DNA of 59,676 nt from Thermoactinospora rubra (GTDB lineage: Bacteria; Actinomycetota; Actinomycetes; Streptosporangiales; Streptosporangiaceae). A program made the position numbers and the translations under genes. Shown in pieces: positions 8,556 through 16,465 of the stretch (position 1 is the stretch's first letter; every line of letters begins with the position of its first letter). Below the pieces are notes generated by a model. That model did no database searches. It was not told where the DNA came from and was given only the letters and a program-made list of their open reading frames with translations. The DNA lies in contig NZ_KZ084338.1 in the NCBI RefSeq assembly GCF_002093975.1, positions 8,852 through 68,527 on the forward strand. The letters run 5' to 3'.

Positions 8556-9989
8556 TCATCGGCCTGCGTACGGCAGGGCGGCAAGGAGCGTGGTGCCCTG
8601 TCCGGGCGGGCTGAGCACGGTCAGGGTGCCCTCCAGCGCCTCCACCCGGTCCGCGAGCCCGACCAGGCCGGAGCCTTCCTCGGCTGATGCGCCGCCGACG
8701 CCGTCGTCGCGCACCTGCAGGTGCAGCACTCCGTCGCGGGCGTGCGCCCGTACCGACACGTGCGTGGCCTGGGCGTGTTTGGCCGTGTTGGCCAGTGCCT
8801 CGGAGACGACGTAGTAGGCGGCCACCTCCACCGGCTCCGGCAGCCGCCGGGGTACCTCCACCTCCAGTTCGGCCGGGATGGGGCTGCGGCGGGCCAGCGC
8901 CTTGAGGGCCGGGCCCAGCCCGGCCTCGCTCAGGATCGCCGGGTGGATGCCGCGGGAGATCTCGCGCAGCTCGTCGACTGCTTCCACGAGCCCGTCGGCC
9001 AGCCGGTCCAGCTGCTCGGCGACCTGGGGCCGGTCTGCAGGCAGCGTGCTTTGGGCGGTGCGGATGTCGAGCACGAGGGAGACCAGGCGTTGCTGGATGC
9101 CGTCGTGCAGGTCGCGTTCGATGCGGCGGCGGGCCTGGTCGGCGGAGGTGACGATGCGCGAGCGGGAGGCGGCCAGCTCGGTCCGCTGGCGGGCCAGCGT
9201 GGCGGCCATGGTGTTGAAGCTGCGCTGCAGCAGGCCGATCTCGCCGGCGCCGTGGCTGGGCACGCGGGCGGCCAGGTCGCCGGCTGCCAGCCGTCGGGCG
9301 GTGGCGGCCACGCGGCGCACCGGTGCGGCGATCGCGCGGGTGAGGTAGGCGGAGTAGGTCGCGATGAGGGCGAGCGAGACGATCAGGCCCCCAAGTCCCG
9401 CGGCGCTCGCGCGGCGGGCCGCCTGGTCGGAGCTGCGCTGCTCGGCGCGGGCCAGGGACTGCTGGGCCGCCACCAGGGCGTCGAAGTCCGCGCGCATCCC
9501 GTCCATGCGGCGTTTGCCCTCCGCGGCGGCCTGCACGCTCCTGGCCGTGGCCGGGTCGCGGCGGGCGGCCTCCACCAGGGGGATGGAGTAGTGGTGGATG
9601 TAGGAGGCGCCGGCGGTGGCGATCCGGCGGGCCAGGGCGTGCTGCTGCGGGGCGTCGGCCACCAGGCGTTCCAGTGTGGCGATCTGGCCCGGATAGGCGG
9701 CGATGGCGGCCTGCCAGGGTTGGAGGAACTGCTCTTGACCGGTGAGGGCGAACCCGCGCTGGCCCGTCTCCATGTCGATGATCAGGCGTTCCAGCCGGTT
9801 GGCCATGGTGAGGACTTCGGCGGAGCGCTGCTGGCGTAGCTGGGAGCGGCGCAGGTCGGAGATGGAGGACAGCAGGACGGCGAAGGCGGTGCCGACCACC
9901 AGGGCGAGCAGGAGTCCCGCGGCCACCGCGCGCCCGGTCAGGCCGCCGCCTGCGCCGGGGTGGGGTCCGCGGGCTCGGCCAAGGCCCAT
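8556..9989 (-). CDS. Sensor histidine kinase, CHASE3-HAMP-HisKA_3
   Basis: The 477-residue product has TM1 at about 21-43, a CHASE3-like extracellular helix bundle (METGQRGFALTG) to about 185, TM2 near 195-215, HAMP, an H-box ERDLHDGIQQRL with the phospho-His near residue 295, and an HATPase (NTAKHA, DDGVGG). This is a NarX/DesK-type kinase. ATG 9989 follows TACACT by 6 nt. It is divergent from the response regulator at 10076, its probable partner. Confidence 0.9.
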   Translation of the reverse strand: MGLGRARGPHPGAGGGLTGRAVAAGLLLALVVGTAFAVLLSSISDLRRSQLRQQRSAEVLTMANRLERLIIDMETGQRGFALTGQEQFLQPWQAAIAAYPGQIATLERLVADAPQQHALARRIATAGASYIHHYSIPLVEAARRDPATARSVQAAAEGKRRMDGMRADFDALVAAQQSLARAEQRSSDQAARRASAAGLGGLIVSLALIATYSAYLTRAIAAPVRRVAATARRLAAGDLAARVPSHGAGEIGLLQRSFNTMAATLARQRTELAASRSRIVTSADQARRRIERDLHDGIQQRLVSLVLDIRTAQSTLPADRPQVAEQLDRLADGLVEAVDELREISRGIHPAILSEAGLGPALKALARRSPIPAELEVEVPRRLPEPVEVAAYYVVSEALANTAKHAQATHVSVRAHARDGVLHLQVRDDGVGGASAEEGSGLVGLADRVEALEGTLTVLSPPGQGTTLLAALPYAGR

Positions 9990-9995
9990 TCCCGG

Positions 9996-10001
9996 AGTGT
10001 A
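9996..10001 (-). promoter_or_regulatory. -10 box TACACT for the kinase gene
   Basis: TACACT on the minus strand ends 6 nt before ATG 9989, a leaderless arrangement. It sits back to back with the response-regulator promoter. Confidence 0.45.
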
Positions 10002-10062
10002 TCGGCCGCGCTGTCCGGCCACGTGTCCGGCCACGCTGTGTGGCCGATGGTGCTGTGTGTCC

Positions 10063-10068
10063 GATAAT
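10063..10068 (+). promoter_or_regulatory. -10 box GATAAT for the response regulator gene
   Basis: GATAAT ends 7 nt before ATG 10076. The spacing matches leaderless initiation seen elsewhere in the window. Confidence 0.5.
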
Positions 10069-10075
10069 GCGAGTC

Positions 10076-10729
10076 ATGGCCGGAATGCGGGTCGTGGTCG
10101 CCGACGACGATGTGTTGCTGCGTGAGGGGCTGGCCAGCCTGCTGGAGCGTTCGGGCCTGGAGGTGGTGGGCCGGGCCGGCGACGCCCAGGAGCTGCTGGT
10201 CCTGGTGCGCGAGAGGCGGCCCGAGCTGGTGATCGTCGACATTCGCATGCCGCCCACCAACACCGTCGAGGGTCTGGAGGCGGCCGCCGAGATCCGGGCC
10301 CGCCAGCCGCAGGTCGCGATCTTGGTGCTATCGGCCCACGCCGAGGCCGAGCACGCGATGCAGCTGCTGGCCAGCGGCGGCGGCATCGGATACCTGCTGA
10401 AGAGCCGGGTGACGGATGTGGGCGAGTTCCTGGACACGCTGCAGCGGATCGCCAAGGGCGGCTCGGTCGTGGACCCGGCGCTGGTGCAGGAGCTGGTGGC
10501 GGCCCGGCGCCGCAACGACCCGCTGGAGGGGCTCAGCGCCAGGGAGCGCGAGGTGCTGTCGCTGATGGCCGAGGGGCGCTCCAACGCGGGCATCGCCCGG
10601 CGGCTGTGGGTGACCGAGGGTACCGTGGAAAAGCACGTCCGCAGCATCCTCACCAAGCTGGGCCTGGCCGAGGCCGGCGACGACCACCGCCGGGTGCTGG
10701 CCGTGCTCACCTTCCTTCAGGCGCGCTGA
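10076..10729 (+). CDS. NarL/FixJ-family response regulator
   Basis: The 217-residue product has an N-terminal receiver (VVVADDDVLLREG, phospho-Asp in VIVDIRMPP near residue 56, Lys in YLLKSRV) and a C-terminal LuxR helix-turn-helix (LSAREREVLSLMAEGRSN, VTEGTVEKHV). It is divergent from the CHASE3 kinase and very likely its partner. Its 3' end overlaps the lone receiver gene on the other strand by 23 bp. Confidence 0.92.
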   Translation: MAGMRVVVADDDVLLREGLASLLERSGLEVVGRAGDAQELLVLVRERRPELVIVDIRMPPTNTVEGLEAAAEIRARQPQVAILVLSAHAEAEHAMQLLASGGGIGYLLKSRVTDVGEFLDTLQRIAKGGSVVDPALVQELVAARRRNDPLEGLSAREREVLSLMAEGRSNAGIARRLWVTEGTVEKHVRSILTKLGLAEAGDDHRRVLAVLTFLQAR

Positions 10730-11063
10730 GCAGCCAGGCGATGGCCGCGGCCGACAGGTCGGCCTTGGGCAGGAATCCGATCGCGCGGTTGCCGGCCAGC
10801 AGCGGAGCCAGCTCCTCCTCCCCCATCGTGGAGATCATGATGACCGGGGTACGGCCCAGCCGCGAGGCCACCTCAAAGCCGTTTTCCGCGCCCAGCCCGA
10901 CGTCGACCAGCGCCACGTCCGGCCGCAACGCCCCGGCGCGCTCCACCGCCTCGTGCCCGGTCGCGGCCACGCCGACGACCCGCACGCCCTGCTGCTCCAG
11001 TAGCCGGCGCGCGGCCTGCAGGAACCGTGGACTGTCGTCGACGATCAGGCATCGCAACTCCAC
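10707..11063 (-). CDS. Stand-alone receiver-domain protein
   Basis: The 118-residue product is one receiver domain: acidic pocket LIVDDSP near residue 8, phospho-acceptor Asp in VALVDVGLG near 54, Thr in MIST and Lys in LPKADL. It has no output domain, so it may act as a phosphate sink or by protein contact (CheY/Spo0F-like). GTG 11063 begins the fold; no strong ribosome site is seen. It overlaps the 3' end of the regulator on the opposite strand. Confidence 0.8.
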   Translation of the reverse strand: MELRCLIVDDSPRFLQAARRLLEQQGVRVVGVAATGHEAVERAGALRPDVALVDVGLGAENGFEVASRLGRTPVIMISTMGEEELAPLLAGNRAIGFLPKADLSAAAIAWLLSAPEGR

Positions 11064-11250
11064 GGCTTCAGGCTGCCACCGCCGGCGTCGGGCGGCATTC
11101 CCGCTAGCCGGAACCTCCCCGCAAGCTGTGGCCAGCCGGTATCGCGGCATGGCGGCCAGCTGCAAGCGCATCTGGCCGTCAGCGGTGATGCCCGGCGCCC
11201 GCCCGGGGCGAGGCGGGGTGGTGGCCGCACCGGCGGGAGGGCGGAGCGGG

Positions 11251-11391
11251 ATGCGACAGGTACGACTGGGGCGGACCGATCCGCAGATCTCGGTGACCGC
11301 GTTCGGCGGGGATGGGAGCGCCGCCGGCCTGCAGGAGAGCGCCGATGCCATCCATCGCGCCCTGGAGCTGGGGATCACCCTGTTCGGCTGA
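11251..11391 (+). pseudogene. Aldo-keto reductase remnant (N-terminal 46 residues)
   Basis: It starts like an aldo-keto reductase (MRQVRLGRTDPQISVTAFGG, then a piece like ESxxxIHRALELGITLF) but stops where the catalytic barrel should continue. The segment between the two pieces is also shortened. A full member has about 330 residues. Confidence 0.65.
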
Positions 11392-11439
11392 GGGACCTCG
11401 CGCGCCGGCGCGACCTGGGCCTGCCCGAGTTGGCGGGGC

Positions 11440-11470
11440 TGGACTCTTCCCTGGAGGGAGGGCCCATGCT
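11440..11470 (+). promoter_or_regulatory. MerR-type promoter with stretched 19-bp spacer and dyad
   Basis: TGGACT (11440-11445) and CATGCT (11465-11470) are separated by exactly 19 bp. The spacer begins with a near-perfect dyad, CTTCCCT-GG-AGGGAGG (11446-11461). This is the layout of promoters that MerR-family activators untwist, so the downstream gene is likely self-regulated. Confidence 0.5.
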
Positions 11471-11476
11471 GGTGGG

Positions 11477-12268
11477 GTGGACGAGGAGATCATGCCGATC
11501 GGGCGGTTCGCCCGGTTGTGCCGGTTGAGTGTCAAGCAGTTGCGGCACTACGACGAGCTGGGCCTGCTGCGGCCCGCGCGGGTCGACCCCGCTACCGGCT
11601 ACCGCTACTACCGGGCCGCCCAGGCGCGCGACGCGCTCGCCATCGCGTTGCTGCGGTCGCTGGACATCTCCCTGGCCGACATCGGCCGGGTGCTGGCGGG
11701 CGGGGACGTGGCCGGGGTGCTGGGGGCGGCGCGTGACCGGATGGAGGCCGAGCTGGTACGGCGGCGCGGCATGCTGGCGACGCTGGAGCGGCTGCTGGCC
11801 GACGGCATGCCCCGCCCGCAGGTGCGGCTGGCCCGTGAGCGGGCCCGGCAGGTGGCGGTGGTGCGGGACGCGGGCGCCGACGTCGAGATCGGCGTGGTGA
11901 CCTCCCGGGCCGCGGCCAGGCTGAACGACGCGCTGGCGGCGGCCGGACGTGTGCCGGAGGGCCCGCTGGTGGGGGTGTTCCCGCTGGATGTGGGCGAGCA
12001 GGTGGCCATCACGCTGGCCGCGCCCCTCACCGGCGAGCTTCCCGGCCTGGACAGCGGGGTGCTGGCCGGCGGCTGCTTCGCCGTGGCCACGCATGCCGGG
12101 CCGTATGAGCAGATCTCGCTGACCGCGCACGCCGTGCTGGCCTGGATCGGCGAGCACGGCCACACGCCGGCCGGGGAGGTGCGCGAGGTGTATGTGTCCG
12201 ATCCCCGCTCCACACCGCCTGACCGGCTGGTGACCCAGCTGATGATCCGCATCCAGGAGGATGGGTGA
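11477..12268 (+). CDS. MerR-family regulator with GyrI-like effector domain
   Basis: The product (263 residues from GTG 11477) has an N-terminal MerR winged helix (IGRFARLCRLSVKQLRHYDE, GLLRPARVDPATGYRYY), a coiled-coil (about 80-115) and a C-terminal GyrI/BmrR-type drug-binding domain (GPYEQISLTAHAVLAWI, VYVSDP). Such proteins sense hydrophobic compounds. GTG 11477 is 6 nt after the promoter -10 box; the ATG at 11492 is an alternative, but its GAGGAG is only 3 nt away. Confidence 0.85.
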   Translation: MDEEIMPIGRFARLCRLSVKQLRHYDELGLLRPARVDPATGYRYYRAAQARDALAIALLRSLDISLADIGRVLAGGDVAGVLGAARDRMEAELVRRRGMLATLERLLADGMPRPQVRLARERARQVAVVRDAGADVEIGVVTSRAAARLNDALAAAGRVPEGPLVGVFPLDVGEQVAITLAAPLTGELPGLDSGVLAGGCFAVATHAGPYEQISLTAHAVLAWIGEHGHTPAGEVREVYVSDPRSTPPDRLVTQLMIRIQEDG

Positions 12269-12318
12269 ACCGGTGGCGGTGAGCGGCCTCGGCGGGTCGC
12301 GTACGGCGCGGGCGGCGG

Positions 12319-12618
12319 TCAGCCGGCGAACCGTGCGGCGTACGGCACGACGGTGGTGACATGGGTGCGGGGCAGGGGCCCGTACAGGTGCGGGAAGCCG
12401 CCCTCCACGCGCACGTCCAGCCCCGCCGGGTCGATCACCAGCACCACCAGCGGCTCGCGGCAGTCGGCGTAGTAGGCGCGCGCCACGGCATCCAGCTGGG
12501 CGCGGGTGGCGCTGCAGTGAATGAACCCGACCTCCTCCAGGGTGCGGCCGCGGGTGGAGACGCGGTAGGTCTCCCCCGCGCCCGCCCAGTCGCGCTCCAG
12601 CGCCAGATGGAAGATCAC
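12319..12618 (-). CDS. DUF952 family protein
   Basis: The 99-residue product has the DUF952 pattern: IFHLALERDW at the start, GFIHCSATRAQL near residue 34, LVVLVIDPAGL and FPHLYGPLPR. The function of the family is not established. Its GTG overlaps the stop of the aminotransferase gene (GTGA), so it is coupled to it and is the last gene of a three-gene operon. Confidence 0.85.
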   Translation of the reverse strand: MIFHLALERDWAGAGETYRVSTRGRTLEEVGFIHCSATRAQLDAVARAYYADCREPLVVLVIDPAGLDVRVEGGFPHLYGPLPRTHVTTVVPYAARFAG

Positions 12619-13640
12619 CTCAACGCCTCCAGGGCGCGGTCGACGTCGGCGGCGGTGGTGTAGGCGTGGAAGCTCAGCCGTACCTTCCCGGCCCGTACGG
12701 CAAAGCGCACCCCGGCGGCGCGCAGCCGCTCGGGGTCGGCCTCCTCCAGGGTGACGATCGCCGAGCGGCCGGGCGCCAGGCCCAGGCCGGCGCGCAGCCG
12801 GTTGGCCAGGCCGACGTCGTGGTCGTGGATGGCGGGCACGCCGATGCGGTTGACGAGTTCCAGGGCCGGCGCGGCGCCGACGAAGCTGAACCAGGCCGGC
12901 GACAGGTCGAAGGCGCGGGCGTCGCCCGCCAGGCGCAGCGGCATGCCGTAGTCGGAGCTGTCGCGGTCGGCCCCGGCGTACCAGTTGGCGGCCAGCGGGC
13001 GCATGCGCTCGCGCAGGCGGGGCGACAGGTAGCCGAAGGCGGCGCCGCGCGGGGCCATGAGCCACTTGTAGGCGGCGCAGGCCAGCGCGTCGATGCCGGT
13101 GGTGACGTCGACGGGCAGCCAGCCGCAGGCCTGGCTGGCGTCGGCGACGACCAGGGCGTCGCAGGCGCGGGCGGCGGCGAGGATGTCGGCCAGCGGGGCG
13201 AGCCGGCCGGTGGCCGACTGGACGAGGCTGAAGGCGACCGCGGCGTGGCGGGAGGTGAGGGCGTCGGCGAGCCGGTCGGGCGGGGCGACCTCGACGTGGG
13301 CGGCCACGGCCCAGGGGAAGACGTTGCTGGTGAACTCGATGTCGGGCACCAGCACGCGGGCGGAGGGCGGCAGCGCGGTGGCGACGGTGGAGATGATCTG
13401 GGAGGCGGTGGAGCTGACGCACACATCGGCCACCGGCGCGCCGATGAGGGCGGCGAAGGCGGCGCGGGCGCGGCCTGTGGCGGCGTCCCAGGGCCGCCAG
13501 CTGGTCCGGCCGTGCCGCCAGTCGTCGATGACGGCCAGCAGTTGCTCGGCGGCGGCGCGGGGCGGCAGGCCGTAGCTGGCGGTGTTGAGCCAGCCCGGTT
13601 CGGCGTCCCACCAGGTGGGGTCGATCGCCGGGCCGGTCAC
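12615..13640 (-). CDS. PLP-dependent aminotransferase class V (cysteine desulfurase-like)
   Basis: The 341-residue product has the fold type I motifs: VSSTASQIISTVA near residue 75, the PLP-binding Asp in VVADASQACGW and the Schiff-base Lys in AAYKWLMAPRG near 205. Related enzymes include kynureninase, isopenicillin N epimerase-like proteins and desulfurases. The catalytic Cys loop of a true desulfurase is not evident, so a specific reaction cannot be given. GTGA overlaps link it to both neighbours. Confidence 0.85.
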   Translation of the reverse strand: MTGPAIDPTWWDAEPGWLNTASYGLPPRAAAEQLLAVIDDWRHGRTSWRPWDAATGRARAAFAALIGAPVADVCVSSTASQIISTVATALPPSARVLVPDIEFTSNVFPWAVAAHVEVAPPDRLADALTSRHAAVAFSLVQSATGRLAPLADILAAARACDALVVADASQACGWLPVDVTTGIDALACAAYKWLMAPRGAAFGYLSPRLRERMRPLAANWYAGADRDSSDYGMPLRLAGDARAFDLSPAWFSFVGAAPALELVNRIGVPAIHDHDVGLANRLRAGLGLAPGRSAIVTLEEADPERLRAAGVRFAVRAGKVRLSFHAYTTAADVDRALEALR

Positions 13641-13813
13641 GGGGCGGCCTTGGGGGTGCGGCCCGCGGTGATGCCGACGTGGGTGCGGCAGGCGGGCGGG
13701 ATCTCCTGCCGGGGCAGGACGCGTTCGTGCCGCTTGCCGTGGCCGGTGGTGATGAGGCGGTCGCCGGCCAGGGTGATACGGCCGGCGCCGATCCTGGCCG
13801 GGTAGTCCTCCAT
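13637..13813 (-). CDS. Small unrecognised protein, 58 residues
   Basis: The product is a compact, basic, Gly-rich chain (MEDYPARIGAGRITLAGDRL at the start). Its ATG is 7 nt after a TAAGCT -10 box and its stop overlaps the aminotransferase start, so it is a real leading gene of the operon. I do not recognise a family. Confidence 0.6.
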   Translation of the reverse strand: MEDYPARIGAGRITLAGDRLITTGHGKRHERVLPRQEIPPACRTHVGITAGRTPKAAP

Positions 13814-13820
13814 GAGGGCC

Positions 13821-13826
13821 AGCTTA
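13821..13826 (-). promoter_or_regulatory. -10 box TAAGCT for the aminotransferase operon
   Basis: TAAGCT ends 7 nt before ATG 13813. Its first three bases are also the stop codon of the upstream GNAT gene, so the operon has its own promoter despite tight packing. Confidence 0.45.
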
Positions 13827-14378
13827 GGGCCGCCACTCGCTGCGCAGCATCGCGTAGATGACCTCGTCGGTCCACTCGCCCTTGACGTACTCGTTGTGGA
13901 CGAGGTGGGCCTCGCGGCGCATGCCGAGCTTTTCCAGCACGCGGGCTGAGGCGGTGTTGCGGGCGTCCAGGCGGCCGTAGACGCGGTGCAGTTCCAGCCG
14001 GTCGAAGCCCAGGTGCAGCATGACGCGGGCGGCCTCGGTGGCATAGCCGTGGCCGTGGTGGTCGGGGTGCAGCACGTAGCCGATCTCGCCCTGGCGGTGC
14101 TCCTGGCTGCGCCAAAACAGCAGGACGCTGCCCAGCAGCTCGCCGGAGGCGCGCGAGGTGACCGCCAGCTCCAGCGCGTCGCCTTCGGCTTGCAGGCTGG
14201 TGCGGGTCATGGCCTGCTCCAGCGCGGCGCGGGAGGCGGGCAGGTCGCGGACCTGCCAGTACAGGTAGCGCACGACGTCGGGGCGGGAGCCGTAGGCGTG
14301 GTAGGCGGGCAGGTCCTCCAGGGTGAAGGGGCGCAGGGCGAGCCGGTCGGTCAGCAGCGGATAGTCGGGTTTGAGCAC
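13824..14378 (-). CDS. GNAT N-acetyltransferase, RimJ/RimL type
   Basis: The 184-residue product has the RimJ/RimL pattern: LLTDRLALRPFTLEDLPAYH at the start, the acetyl-CoA loop HPDHHGHGYATEAAR (about 105-120) and NTASARVLEKLGMRRE. Such enzymes acetylate protein N-termini or small amines. GTG 14378 follows TAGACT by 6 nt. Confidence 0.88.
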   Translation of the reverse strand: MLKPDYPLLTDRLALRPFTLEDLPAYHAYGSRPDVVRYLYWQVRDLPASRAALEQAMTRTSLQAEGDALELAVTSRASGELLGSVLLFWRSQEHRQGEIGYVLHPDHHGHGYATEAARVMLHLGFDRLELHRVYGRLDARNTASARVLEKLGMRREAHLVHNEYVKGEWTDEVIYAMLRSEWRP

Positions 14379-14384
14379 GCGAGC

Positions 14385-14390
14385 AGTCTA
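14385..14390 (-). promoter_or_regulatory. -10 box TAGACT for the GNAT gene
   Basis: TAGACT ends 6 nt before GTG 14378, another leaderless start, and lies within the 3' border of the TetR gene. Confidence 0.5.
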
Positions 14391-14981
14391 GGGAGCGGCC
14401 TGGTGGGGGTTCGAGGGGATTTCCAGCAGGGTGTGCAGGAGCGCGGCGGCCTCGGCGGGACCGTCGTGGCGTTGCTCGACCAGGTGTTCCAGCCACAGCG
14501 CCGACAGGGCGGCGTAGGCCAGCCGTACCGTGGGGTCGCCCGTGGGGCGGCCGAGGGCGGCGGCCAGCAGGCTCAGGCAGCCGTCGGTCCAGCGGCGGGC
14601 CACGCGCTGCAGGGCGGGGTCGCGGCCGGCGTGGACGTACAGCTCCCACAGGCCCAGCTGGCGGATCCGGTCGCAGGTCCGGTCGCGGGTCGCCAGCAGG
14701 GCGGTGGGGCCGTGGCGGGCCAGCCGGGCCTGCAGGTCGGCCAGGTCGCGTTCGACCAGTTCGGCGAAGGCCTCGGTCAGCAGCTGGTCGCGGGAGGCGA
14801 AGTAGTAGGTGGTGGCGGCCAGCGGCAGGCGCGCGCGGGCGGCGACGGCGCGGTGGGTCAGCGCGGCGAACCCGCCCTCGGTCAGCAGCTCGACGGCGGC
14901 CTGCAGCAGCCTGGCGCGTCTTTCGACGGCGCGGGCCTGCCGTGGCGCTGCCCCGTCGCGGGAGGTGAAGCGGGAGGTCAA
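14388..14981 (-). CDS. TetR-family repressor
   Basis: The 197-residue product has an N-terminal TetR helix-turn-helix (RRARLLQAAVELLTEGGFAA, THRAVAARARLPLAATTYYF) and an all-helical ligand domain. The only start that keeps the DNA-binding domain is the TTG at 14981, which overlaps the stop of the efflux gene (TTGA). It probably represses this efflux operon through the dyad at 15323-15340. Confidence 0.85.
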   Translation of the reverse strand: MTSRFTSRDGAAPRQARAVERRARLLQAAVELLTEGGFAALTHRAVAARARLPLAATTYYFASRDQLLTEAFAELVERDLADLQARLARHGPTALLATRDRTCDRIRQLGLWELYVHAGRDPALQRVARRWTDGCLSLLAAALGRPTGDPTVRLAYAALSALWLEHLVEQRHDGPAEAAALLHTLLEIPSNPHQAAP

Positions 14982-15301
14982 GGGGTGCCGCCCGCGAGGT
15001 TGAGCACCACGACGCCGCCGATGATGAGCACGATCCCGGCGACCTTGGCCAGGGTCAGGCTCTCCCCCAGGAAGGCCGCGCCGATGAGGGCGATGGCCGC
15101 GGTGCCAGCCCCGGACCAGACGGCGTAGGCGACGCCGACCTCCAGCTGCAGCTTCAGCGCCTGGGCGAGCAGGACGAAGGAGGAGCCGTAGCCGGCCACG
15201 ACGGCGGCGCTCCACCAGTTGCTCAGGCCGTTGCTGAGCTTGAGCGCCGAGGTGGCCAGGACCTCGGTGGCGATGGCGAAGGCGAGCAGGAGCCAGGCCA
15301 T
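14978..15301 (-). CDS. Small multidrug resistance (SMR) efflux protein
   Basis: The 107-residue, four-TM protein has the SMR pattern with the conserved membrane Glu in AIATEVLATSALKLS (residue 13) and AYAVWSGAGTA near residue 60. Family members export quaternary ammonium or guanidinium compounds with proton exchange as antiparallel dimers. AGGGGGC precedes the ATG. A TetR gene is coupled downstream. Confidence 0.93.
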   Translation of the reverse strand: MAWLLLAFAIATEVLATSALKLSNGLSNWWSAAVVAGYGSSFVLLAQALKLQLEVGVAYAVWSGAGTAAIALIGAAFLGESLTLAKVAGIVLIIGGVVVLNLAGGTP

Positions 15302-15322
15302 GGCGCCCCCTGACGAGAAAAA

Positions 15323-15340
15323 GTGGTACGAATGTCCCAC
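15323..15340. promoter_or_regulatory. Likely TetR operator upstream of the SMR operon
   Basis: The 18-bp sequence GTGGTACGAATGTCCCAC is an imperfect dyad (12 of 18 positions symmetric). It lies between a minus-strand TAGAGT -10 candidate and the SMR start, where a repressor would block transcription. Confidence 0.4.
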
Positions 15341-15476
15341 TCTAGTCGCCGGCGGTCCGCTCCGGAACAGGCCGGGCGTGCGGGCTTGCCGTACGGCACG
15401 AGACGGCACGAGACGGCAGGGGGCGAAATCGGGAACCGCTTGAAAACCGCATCGAAAACGTGTTCCACTACGGTGC

Positions 15477-16433
15477 GTGGAGTGGGACACGCTGCCGCTC
15501 GTGGCGACCGAGGAGCAACCGGCCAGGCCGGCCATCGAGCGCCGCGCGGTGGTGCGCGGGATGTTCTACGAGACGCAGGCCCGCACGATCATCGAGAAGG
15601 TCCCGGTGGCCGCCGGCATCCCCCAGCGGTGGGCGGTCTCGCCCTACCGCGGCTGCGCCCACGCCTGCCGCGGCTGCGCGGCACGCGGCGGGCACCGGCG
15701 GCTGGGCCTGGACGCCGGGCGCGACTTCGAGACGCGGATCGTGGTGCGGGCCAACGCGGTACGGCGGCTGCGCGCGGAGCTGGAGCGCTGGCAGCCCGAG
15801 CCGCTGGCGGTCGGCGTGGGCGGCGACTGCTACCAGCAGGCCGAGCAGACCTACCAGCTGATGCCCGGCATCGTGCGGGCGCTGGCCGGGGCCGGGGTGC
15901 CGGCCACCGTCTACACCAAAAGCCCGCTGGTGCTGCGCGACGCCGGCCTGCTGGCCGAGCTGGGCGTGCAGGTGGCGATCTCGATCGCGTTCGTGGACGA
16001 GAAGATCCGCCGGGCCGTGGAGCCGGGCGCGCCCAGCGCCCAGGCGCGGCTGGAGCTGGTCTCGGCGCTGGCCGAGGCGGGCGTGGATGTCCACGTGCTG
16101 ATGGGGCCGGTGCTGCCGCTGCTGTCGGATGCCGCCGACCAGCTGGAGGCCACCGTGCGCCGCATCGCCGCCGCCGGGGCGGCCGGGGTGCAGCCGGTGG
16201 TGCTGCGCCTGCCGCCCGGCACCCGCCAGTGGTACCTGCAGTGGCTGGCGCGGCAGCATCCGGCGCTGGTGGAACGTTATGAGGAGCTGTATGACCGCGC
16301 CGGGCTGCCCTCGGCCGCCTACGAGGCGCGCATCACCGGGCAGATCCGCCAGCTGGCCGCCGCCTTCGGCATGCCGCCGGTCGCCCCGCCCCGGGTACGG
16401 CCGGCCGGGCGGCAGCAGCTGGCCCTGGTGTGA
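15477..16433 (+). CDS. Radical SAM protein (SplB/Rv2578c-like)
   Basis: The 318-residue product has a radical SAM cluster motif CxxxCxxC in YRGCAHACRGC (about residues 57-67), a VGVGGDCYQQAEQTY segment and a TIM-barrel end. Proteins of this type occur widely in actinobacteria without an assigned reaction. The usual aromatic residue before the third Cys is Gly here. The GTG start is tentative; a C(A/T)-rich -10-like stretch overlaps it. Confidence 0.85.
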   Translation: MEWDTLPLVATEEQPARPAIERRAVVRGMFYETQARTIIEKVPVAAGIPQRWAVSPYRGCAHACRGCAARGGHRRLGLDAGRDFETRIVVRANAVRRLRAELERWQPEPLAVGVGGDCYQQAEQTYQLMPGIVRALAGAGVPATVYTKSPLVLRDAGLLAELGVQVAISIAFVDEKIRRAVEPGAPSAQARLELVSALAEAGVDVHVLMGPVLPLLSDAADQLEATVRRIAAAGAAGVQPVVLRLPPGTRQWYLQWLARQHPALVERYEELYDRAGLPSAAYEARITGQIRQLAAAFGMPPVAPPRVRPAGRQQLALV

Positions 16434-16458
16434 CGGCGCCATGGAGGGGCTATAGGGT
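16430..16458 (+). promoter_or_regulatory. Promoter: GTGACG, 17 bp, TAGGGT
   Basis: A -35-like GTGACG (16430-16435) and TAGGGT (16453-16458) have ideal 17-bp spacing, and the -10 ends 7 nt before GTG 16466. Confidence 0.55.
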
Positions 16459-16465
16459 CGGCCGG

